Below, piece after piece: positions 14,152 through 19,286 of a DNA stretch of 19,286 nt. The position numbers were made by a program, and so were the translations under genes. The notes under the pieces were generated by a model. The model was not told where the DNA came from. It searched no databases and saw nothing but the letters and a program-made list of their open reading frames with translations. Numbering within the stretch: the first letter of the stretch is position 1; the number at the start of each line of letters is the position of its first letter. The stretch spans positions 1-19,286 of the forward strand of contig JAJFUG010000059.1 of assembly GCA_021372515.1 (NCBI GenBank), given 5' to 3'. This DNA is from a bacterium. Lineage in GTDB: Bacteria > Gemmatimonadota > Glassbacteria > GWA2-58-10.

Positions 14152-15474
14152 TCAGTCGAGATAATATATCCTGTCCCGCTCGGTCTCCCATTTGCCGCGG
14201 CTGAAATCGGGGAACTCCACCGGCTGGCTGCCCTTGGACACCGATTCGCGCGACAGATCGAGGATCGAGCTCCAGGCTGCGGCATCATACACATTCAGCG
14301 GTGTCTCGGCCTTGCGGCGCACGGCCTGTAGGAACTGGTGCATGACCAAATACTCGCACACCCCGCGGCCGAGCTGTATGTCCTGACCGCCGAGCTTTTT
14401 CCACAGCGGATGGGCGTATTTCTCGTAGTAGGGCGCGGCGTCCTCCCAGATACGGTTATCCGGGCTGAGCCCCTCCACGTAGATCCGGTCCACACTGCCC
14501 ATGAAAACGCCCTTGGAGCTTTCGAAACGCAGGATCGGGTCCCACGGGCGCGGGGTCTGGGTGTCGAAGTAGACCGTGATCGTGCGGCCTTTGACCGTGC
14601 GGATGATCGAGGTGTTGACATCCCCGTTCTTGAACACCACCTTGGCCGCCGGGTGGTCGGGCCCGAACTGCTGGACCAGGTACTCGTGCATATTGGCGCT
14701 GCGGCTGGAGACCGAGACGATGAAATCGAACCGGTCGCCGCGGTTGACTTTCATCGACCAGGCGGCCGGGCCCACGGCGTGGGTGGGGTAGAGGTTGCCG
14801 TTGGTGTCGCGGCGCAGGATGCCGTACTCGTCGTCGATCTCGCCGTTCGGGCCGATCTGCAGGAACCGCTCATCCTTCTGGTAGCCCACCTCGCTGTGGA
14901 CCATGTCGCCGAACAAGCCCTGGTCCAGCAGGTTGAGGATCATCATCACGTTCTGGAAATAGCAGTAGTTCTCCAGCATCATGCAGGGCACGCCGGTCTT
15001 CTCACTGGTCTCGACCAGCTGCCAGCACTCATCCACCGAGATTCCGGCCGGGACCTCGACCCCGGCGTACATCCCGGCCTTCATCGTCTCGACCATCATC
15101 GGGGTATGCCATTCGCGGGGTGTTGCACAGATAACCGCATCCAGCCCGCCCTTTTCGAGCATGCGCTTGTAGTCCTCGGGTCCACGGGTGTAGAGCTCCG
15201 GCGGCTTGAACCCCCGGCGCTCCACCAGCCGCCCGGCTCTTCCCGCGGCGGATTCCTTGATGTCGCAGATCGCCGGGACCTCCACGCCCTCCAGCATCAG
15301 GGCCAGGCGCAGAAGCACCGTGCCACGGCTGCCCAGGCCGATGAAACCGACCCGGACCGGCCGACCGGCCTCCTGGGCGGCCAGGGGCCCGAGCGCGCCG
15401 CCCAGGGCCAGCCCCAGCGCGGCGGCTCCGCTCCGGCCGATAAACTCCCGTCGTTTCAAGGCTGACATATCCAT
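14152..15474 (-). CDS. Tat-exported GH109-like glycosidase (alpha-N-acetylgalactosaminidase family)
   Basis: 440 residues. AAGGAG lies five bases before ATG 15474. KRREFIGRSG plus a hydrophobic Ala/Gly/Leu stretch is a Tat signal. The Rossmann motif RVGFIGLGSRG (41-51) binds NAD. The rest matches GH109 rather than general oxidoreductases: EVPAGISVDECWQLVETSEK (140-159), CMMLENYCYF, the NLYPTHAVGP segment (Tyr229, His232), KVNRGDRFDFIVSVSS, GDVNTSIIRTVKGRTI, TPRPWD, EKYAHPLWKK, NVYDAAAWSSILDLS and PVEFPDFSRGKWE. GH109 enzymes cleave terminal alpha-GalNAc by an NAD-dependent elimination, and Tat export delivers the folded, cofactor-loaded enzyme. Some relatives have other glycosidase specificities, so GalNAc is probable, not proven. 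It follows a DUF2271-like gene by 18 bp. Confidence 0.82.
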   Translation of the reverse strand: MDMSALKRREFIGRSGAAALGLALGGALGPLAAQEAGRPVRVGFIGLGSRGTVLLRLALMLEGVEVPAICDIKESAAGRAGRLVERRGFKPPELYTRGPEDYKRMLEKGGLDAVICATPREWHTPMMVETMKAGMYAGVEVPAGISVDECWQLVETSEKTGVPCMMLENYCYFQNVMMILNLLDQGLFGDMVHSEVGYQKDERFLQIGPNGEIDDEYGILRRDTNGNLYPTHAVGPAAWSMKVNRGDRFDFIVSVSSRSANMHEYLVQQFGPDHPAAKVVFKNGDVNTSIIRTVKGRTITVYFDTQTPRPWDPILRFESSKGVFMGSVDRIYVEGLSPDNRIWEDAAPYYEKYAHPLWKKLGGQDIQLGRGVCEYLVMHQFLQAVRRKAETPLNVYDAAAWSSILDLSRESVSKGSQPVEFPDFSRGKWETERDRIYYLD

Positions 15475-15492
15475 CTGTGCTCCTTGTCCGGT

Positions 15493-16173
15493 TCAGTTGG
15501 CGCTGCAGGTCACAGCGAGGCTGGTCAGGCACTTGAGGGCGCTGTCCAGGCCCTGAAGGTCGTGGATGATCTCGCCGGTGTAGCCGTACTGCTCGGTCCG
15601 GCCCACAGGCTCGGGCACGGCCGTAGCCCCGTCCGCTGCGGTAAGCGCGGCGCGGTAGACCAGCGAGGGCTGGCCGTTGCCGTGGTTGTCCAGGGTGCCG
15701 TCCTGACGCTCGAACGGGTAGGCGGAGTTGAAATCTCCGGCCACGTTCATCTCGATGTAGCACAGGTAGCGCTGTCCGGCGGCCACTTTCGTCTCGGCGT
15801 GCACCTTGCCGTCCTGGCTGGTGGCCCGGGTCACGGCCTCGGCGGCCTTGTCACGCAGAGTGGGGAAATCCGTCCGCCCGGTTTCATGACGCCAGGCCGC
15901 GATCCAGACCGGAAGTGAGACCGGGCACTCGGTCTTGCCGTAGAAATCGCCGCTGGCCGTGCGGTAGGTCACATAGACTGTCCGCACCTGCCCGCTCAGG
16001 GAGTCGACCAGCCAGACCGCCACCTGGGGCGCCTCGCCGTAGTCGCTCTCCTCGTAGACCGCCGGGTCCTGGTTGAAAGAGATTTCAAGTTTCAGGCTGT
16101 CGGAAGTCTGGGCACGCAGGGAGACTGTCGCGAGCAGGGCCAGGCAGAAAGTCAGCAATGTCAGATAGCGCAT
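15493..16173 (-). CDS. Secreted DUF2271-like protein
   Basis: 226 residues. ATG 16173 has GGAGG ten bases upstream and begins a Sec signal peptide (MRYLTLLTFCLALLATVSLRA, cleaved before QTS). The frame runs back to 16278 through the leader, which is rejected. In the mature part, APQVAVWLVDSLSGQVRTVYVTY, then LPVWIAAWRHETG, then AVTRATSQDG and AGQRYLCYIEMNVAGDFNSAYP follow the pattern I remember for DUF2271 periplasmic proteins (P-x-VAVW, RT, AT..G, G.Y...E). The function of that family is unknown. The tight 18-bp gap to the GH109-like gene suggests a shared periplasmic job. Confidence 0.72.
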   Translation of the reverse strand: MRYLTLLTFCLALLATVSLRAQTSDSLKLEISFNQDPAVYEESDYGEAPQVAVWLVDSLSGQVRTVYVTYRTASGDFYGKTECPVSLPVWIAAWRHETGRTDFPTLRDKAAEAVTRATSQDGKVHAETKVAAGQRYLCYIEMNVAGDFNSAYPFERQDGTLDNHGNGQPSLVYRAALTAADGATAVPEPVGRTEQYGYTGEIIHDLQGLDSALKCLTSLAVTCSAN

Positions 16174-16208
16174 TCGGGCGGTGCCTCCGGGGTGATAGTC
16201 ATCGATCT

Positions 16209-16227
16209 GAAAAGGAGCGTCCTTTTC
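16209..16227 (-). other. Small hairpin in the leader of the DUF2271-like gene
   Basis: GAAAAGGA (16209-16216) and TCCTTTTC (16220-16227) form an 8-bp stem with a 3-nt loop, about 35 nt before the ATG. There is no T-run after it on minus. Possible mRNA stability or regulatory element. Confidence 0.35.
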
Positions 16228-16256
16228 GTGAAGCCTGGTCAAACAGGGGAGAGAAT

Positions 16257-16265
16257 AATATAACA
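16257..16265 (-). promoter_or_regulatory. Extended -10 promoter of the DUF2271-GH109 operon
   Basis: On minus the sequence reads TGTTATATT, an extended -10 box (TGn plus TATATT), without a recognisable -35. A start near 16250 gives a leader of about 77 nt. Confidence 0.4.
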
Positions 16266-16315
16266 GTAGGCAAAACACAAGGATAGGAATATCGGAGGCG
16301 CTGTTTTGAAAGCGG

Positions 16316-16350
16316 AAAAACGGGGCGGCAGCCGGATACGGCCGCCCCGT
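16316..16350 (-). terminator. Rho-independent terminator after the TIM-barrel gene
   Basis: GCCGCCCCGT (16341-16350) and ACGGGGCGGC (16320-16329) form a 10-bp stem with an 11-nt loop, followed on minus by TTTTT (16320-16316). It lies 12 bp after the stop at 16363 and ends the beta-helix/TIM-barrel operon. Confidence 0.85.
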
Positions 16351-16362
16351 TCACGTTCAGTC

Positions 16363-17145
16363 TCAGGCCCGGGCCTTGAGTTCCTTCTCCAGGTAATCCA
16401 GGTCCGCCTGCATCAGCTCCGGGGTGTAGTCGCGGTAATATTCCAGGTAGAGCGGCCCGGTGTAACCCAGGCTGGTCAGGCGTTCCAGCAGCGGGTGCCA
16501 GACATGCGCCCCGCGGGTCAGGGGCAGAAGGTCCTCGTCCTCGAAATAGTGCACGTGCACGTTGACCAGGTGCGGCCAGACCGCCACCAGGTCGGCCAGG
16601 TTCTGAGCCACGCTGCGGCGGGACTCGGTGAGCATCTGGAAATAGGTCAGCACGTTGGGGTGGGCGGCCTCGCGGATTACGCGCAGCACCTCGGCCGCCC
16701 CGCAGGTGGGGTAGTGGAGGTGGTACTCGAACGCCATTTTCACCCCGCGCAGGGCGGCCATCTCGCCGAACTTGGCCGCGTTGGCGGCCAGGCGGGAAAC
16801 CTGCTCGTCGCTCATGCCGCTCATCTCGCCAGGGTCATCCCAGTCGCCCGACCAGACCCGCACCGTGTCGGCCCCCAGGCCGCAGGTGACATCCAGCACC
16901 CGTGAGAACTCATCCTCCCCCTGTGCGTAGACATTGAAATACGAGCCGTAGCTGGGGGTGGCGATCCCCATGTCCGCGCAGCGTCCGGCCAGCTCACGGA
17001 CCCGCCGCTCTGTGGAGGCGGGTGGCAGGTGGTAGTCCCGTCCCGACCACTCCACCATTTTTATCCGGCTGCCTTCGATAATATCCAGCACCTGCTCCGG
17101 GGTGTTCTTCGGGAAACTCATCGTGCACAAGCCCAGACTCATCAT
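16363..17145 (-). CDS. Sugar phosphate isomerase/epimerase-like TIM barrel (cytosolic)
   Basis: 260 residues, the usual length of compact PF01261 (AP-endonuclease-2/xylose-isomerase-like) proteins. CAGGAG ends nine bases before ATG 17145; the next codon is also ATG. No signal peptide: it starts MMSLGLCTMSFPKNTPEQVL directly in strand 1. Metal-type residues are seen in MAFEYHLHYPTC (Glu), VNVHVHYFEDED (His) and LYLEYYRDY (terminal Glu), the order expected for this fold. The substrate is unknown; family members act on sugars, hydroxypyruvate or inositol. It follows the secreted beta-helix gene by 30 bp, so exported glycan binding or cleavage may be paired with cytosolic conversion of the product. 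Confidence 0.85.
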   Translation of the reverse strand: MMSLGLCTMSFPKNTPEQVLDIIEGSRIKMVEWSGRDYHLPPASTERRVRELAGRCADMGIATPSYGSYFNVYAQGEDEFSRVLDVTCGLGADTVRVWSGDWDDPGEMSGMSDEQVSRLAANAAKFGEMAALRGVKMAFEYHLHYPTCGAAEVLRVIREAAHPNVLTYFQMLTESRRSVAQNLADLVAVWPHLVNVHVHYFEDEDLLPLTRGAHVWHPLLERLTSLGYTGPLYLEYYRDYTPELMQADLDYLEKELKARA

Positions 17146-17175
17146 TGCCGCTGTCTCCTGTTGGTTGTCACCGGC

Positions 17176-18540
17176 TCATTCCGCCGGCTCGAAGGCCCCG
17201 GCCGAGCGTCCCTTGGCCCCGGGCCGGGCTTTCCCGTCATAGTCGTCATCCGGCAGCTTGCCCAGTTGTTCGAGAGTCCACTCATAACCGCCCAGGGCGG
17301 TGAGGCGTTTCTTTATCTCGGCCAGGCCCATCCCGGCCCCGGCCGCGGGGGAACCTTTACCCAGGTGGAAATCGCCGTAGGCCCGCGCGACGAATTTCGG
17401 GTCCGCCACCACGGAATGTGTGTCGTTGCCCGTTGTCTTGCGCCAGAAATCGAGACTCAGGAGCCGGGCGCCGTATTTGTCGGGCATCTCGTCCATGTCC
17501 ATGATCTGGGAGGCGTCCACGCCCCAGAACACGTTGTTGTCGCTCAGCACGCTGGGAAGGTCCTCGGCGTAGACCTCCACGCAGCCGCGCTTGCCGCCCG
17601 AGACAAAGATATTGTTGCAGATCAGCACCTTCTCGCTGGTGGGCAGGATTTTCACCCCGCTGCGGCCCTGGCCCGCGGCGTAGACCACCGTGTTGCCGGT
17701 GATCAGGGCGCGCTTGGAGCTCTGTTCCCGCGTGCCGGTGTCCTGGTAGAACGTGATCCCGCCGGCCAGGTTGTTCCAGAGGATGTTGTTGCGCACGATC
17801 ACGTCCTGCACGTGGGTCATGTTGATCCCGGCCCCGCCGTGGGCGCTGCCGTTGGCCTGGCAGAGGTTGCGCTCGATGATCCCGCGCGAGATCACCCCGT
17901 CGCCGCCGTACTCCGGGTCGCCGTTCACATGGATGCCGCAGCCGGAGTTGTGGTGAAGGTAGTTGCCCCGGATGATGAAATCATCCCCGCTGTTGCTGTG
18001 GTAGATACCGTGCTCCAACTGCGAGCCGAAGCACTCGTTGTTCTCCAGGCAGAAATCCGAGCTGTGGTCGGTGAAAATGCCCCAGCGGCCGTTGTTGTAA
18101 CTCACGCAGCCCCGCACTTGGACGAAACGGCAGTGGTCGAGGATTATACCCGCGCGGCGGGCCCGGGTTACGTTCACCCCGTCCAGGATCACGTTGCGGC
18201 AGTCGGCCAGGGTGATCCCATCCTGGCGCTCGCCGCTGCCCAGGACTATGGCGTAGCGGCTCTCGCCCTTGATCACCAGCGGGGCCTCCGGCTTGCAGCC
18301 CCGGCGGATGAACACCCCGCCCTCGTAGAACCCGTTGCGGATTATCAGGGTGTCGCCGCCCCAGACTTTTTCGACCGCGACCGCCAGGCTGCGGAACACG
18401 GCCCCGTCGGTCGAGTCGGCTTTATCGTCGCCGTTGGGGGCCACATACATGGTCCGGGCCATGGAAGGGGCGGGCCTGAAAGCAAGAAACAGGCACGCCG
18501 CCATCAAACAGAACAGAACTTGCATGGTGGTTCTGCGCAT
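17176..18540 (-). CDS. Secreted right-handed beta-helix protein
   Basis: 454 residues. ATG 18540 has GGAGG five bases upstream; the frame extends to 18600 without support. A signal peptide (MQVLFCLMAACLFLAF within the first 30 residues, cleaved near PSMA) is followed by TMYVAPNGDDKADSTDGAVFRSL and GGDTLIIRNGFYEGG, the usual opening of DUF1565/pectate-lyase-like helices. Then come many PbH1 coils of the type NVILDGVNVTRARRAGIILD, FIIRGNYLHHNSGCGIHVNG, DVIVRNNILWNNLAGGI and KVLICNNIFVSG. The C-terminal segment (DPKFVARAYGDFHLGKGSPAAGAG) is the common closing motif. Such proteins are polysaccharide lyases, epimerases or glycan-binding scaffolds. No catalytic set can be assigned with confidence. 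Confidence 0.85.
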   Translation of the reverse strand: MRRTTMQVLFCLMAACLFLAFRPAPSMARTMYVAPNGDDKADSTDGAVFRSLAVAVEKVWGGDTLIIRNGFYEGGVFIRRGCKPEAPLVIKGESRYAIVLGSGERQDGITLADCRNVILDGVNVTRARRAGIILDHCRFVQVRGCVSYNNGRWGIFTDHSSDFCLENNECFGSQLEHGIYHSNSGDDFIIRGNYLHHNSGCGIHVNGDPEYGGDGVISRGIIERNLCQANGSAHGGAGINMTHVQDVIVRNNILWNNLAGGITFYQDTGTREQSSKRALITGNTVVYAAGQGRSGVKILPTSEKVLICNNIFVSGGKRGCVEVYAEDLPSVLSDNNVFWGVDASQIMDMDEMPDKYGARLLSLDFWRKTTGNDTHSVVADPKFVARAYGDFHLGKGSPAAGAGMGLAEIKKRLTALGGYEWTLEQLGKLPDDDYDGKARPGAKGRSAGAFEPAE

Positions 18541-18578
18541 TTTCACCTCCAGAGACCGGTCATTGTCAGATGGAAATG

Positions 18579-18604
18579 AATGGTTCATAAAAAAAACCAT
18601 TATA
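18579..18604 (-). promoter_or_regulatory. -10 box and overlapping inverted repeat upstream of the beta-helix gene
   Basis: On minus a perfect TATAAT is at 18604-18599, without a good -35. Overlapping it is an inverted repeat AATGGTT (18579-18585), N9, AACCATT (18595-18601), placed at the likely transcription start. This layout suits a repressor site, or an early leader hairpin. Confidence 0.5.
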
Positions 18605-18672
18605 GAATATTAATAAACCCACCGGCCTGGAACCACAAGCTTTTTTCTCCGGGGTCTGGTGAAAGAAAAGGA

Positions 18673-18701
18673 TTGACTGCTGCCGTCGAGTGGAACATAA
18701 T
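18673..18701 (+). promoter_or_regulatory. Sigma70-type promoter of the propeller gene
   Basis: TTGACT (18673-18678) and CATAAT (18696-18701) are 17 bp apart, each five of six to consensus. A start near 18708 gives a leader of about 67 nt. The -10 continues as ATAATGGTT, the same string as at the divergent promoter on minus (18603-18595). Confidence 0.65.
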
Positions 18702-18774
18702 GGTTAAAATTGAATATTATGTTATAAACGTTTCATTGTCCCCGTTGGCCGTCCTCACTCGACCGGAGAAAAAC

Positions 18775-19286
18775 ATGCGTCCCTCGCTTGGCCGCCTGTC
18801 CTTTTTCATGCTCCTCGCTGCCACCTCCGTGGCCTATCCGTCCGGCATGTTTGTCAACTACACCAACGGTAACGCTGTGACCAGTCTGGCCCTGCAAGGG
18901 GATTCCATTCTCTGGGCCGGCACTCTCGGCGGGGTGGTGCGCTGGGACCTGCCCAGCGGCGCGGCGCAGAAATTCACCACCGATGCGGGGCTGGCTGGCA
19001 ACTCGGTCCAGGCCGTAGCCGTGGACTCGCTCGGCAACCTCTGGTGCGGCACCTCCGGTTTCGGGGTGAGCCGCTACGACGGCCACGGCTGGCGCACGTT
19101 CAAGAATGAATTCGATCTCCTCCAGAAACCGGTCACCGGGATTGCCCAGGATTTCCAGGGCCGTATCTGGTTCGGCACGTACAACGATTACGCTTTCAGC
19201 TACGACGGGAGCACTTGGAAGGCGGTGAGCTGGCAGGATGGGCTGGCGAATAACGGTATCCATGCGTTGGAACGCGACAGCCGGGG
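18775..19286 (+). CDS. Secreted Reg_prop beta-propeller protein (C-terminus beyond window)
   Basis: About 170 residues are visible and the frame is open at the right edge. ATG 18775 has GGAG six bases upstream. A signal peptide (MRPSLGRLSFFMLLAATSVA) is followed by short repeats of the two-component-regulator propeller type (PF07494): VTSLALQGDSILWAGTLGG, then SVQAVAVDSLGNLWCGTSG with GVSRYDGHGW, then VTGIAQDFQGRIWFGTYND with FSYDGSTW, then NNGIHALERDSRG. The pattern is roughly one blade per 45 residues. These propellers can form the periplasmic sensor of a hybrid two-component system or a free secreted protein; the visible part does not decide. It is divergent from the beta-helix gene and may be co-regulated through the shared intergenic motif. 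Confidence 0.82.
   Translation, partial: MRPSLGRLSFFMLLAATSVAYPSGMFVNYTNGNAVTSLALQGDSILWAGTLGGVVRWDLPSGAAQKFTTDAGLAGNSVQAVAVDSLGNLWCGTSGFGVSRYDGHGWRTFKNEFDLLQKPVTGIAQDFQGRIWFGTYNDYAFSYDGSTWKAVSWQDGLANNGIHALERDSR

Noticed and set aside
17029-18579. 516-codon plus-strand frame over the beta-helix and TIM-barrel genes
   Set aside because: It spans two genes with clear families and ribosome-binding sites on minus; its own composition is the usual shadow pattern.
1-19286. CRISPR arrays, tRNA or rRNA genes, insertion sequences, prophage
   Set aside because: I found no regularly spaced repeats, cloverleaf genes, transposase or phage proteins on either strand.

Overview
This is a GC-rich, gene-dense window from a Gram-negative bacterium. 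The outer membrane is shown by a TonB-dependent receptor, a TonB-type energiser and several signal peptides. No rRNA, tRNA, phage, IS or CRISPR is present. The gene mix (Tat-exported sugar enzymes, an SSS symporter, a right-handed beta-helix protein, a secreted propeller protein, short GC-rich dyads between genes) resembles poorly cultured saccharolytic lineages such as the FCB-related candidate phyla. That placement is inference; there is no marker gene here that fixes taxonomy.

Layout. Positions 1-2218 (minus) hold two NagA-family amidohydrolase paralogs. One is Tat-exported and cut by the window edge, the other is cytosolic. Divergent from them is a sodium:solute symporter (2449-4455), closed by a strong terminator, then a secreted TIM-barrel metal hydrolase (4550-5608). 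A small DUF2752 membrane protein (minus) converges on it. A nitrilase-superfamily amidase (6210-7061) and thyX (7193-8023) follow on plus. From 8118 to 12260 (minus) lie a cytosolic Gfo/Idh/MocA oxidoreductase with its own promoter, a TonB-like protein, and a BtuB-like receptor. The receptor leader carries recognisable cobalamin-riboswitch elements and a hairpin over the Shine-Dalgarno, so receptor and TonB look like a B12-controlled uptake unit.

From 12621 to 13849 (minus) a small PilZ protein is followed by a Tat-exported sugar-isomerase-like TIM barrel, with a structured 57-nt leader hairpin ahead of PilZ. From 14152 to 16173 (minus) a secreted DUF2271-like protein is followed by a Tat-exported GH109-like glycosidase (alpha-N-acetylgalactosaminidase family). 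From 16363 to 18540 (minus) a secreted beta-helix protein is followed by a cytosolic TIM-barrel isomerase/epimerase. Divergent from it at 18775 starts a secreted Reg_prop propeller protein that runs off the right edge.

How the parts fit (inference): GH109 could release amino sugars from glycans, NagA-like enzymes could deacetylate or otherwise process them, and the SSS symporter could import a product. Three enzyme families (NagA-like, Gfo/Idh/MocA, AP-endonuclease-2/xylose-isomerase-like TIM barrel) each occur here once as a Tat-exported form and once as a cytosolic form, which suggests parallel periplasmic and cytosolic steps. The most distinctive regulatory features are the btuB riboswitch, the PilZ leader hairpin and the hairpin over the tonB ribosome-binding site.
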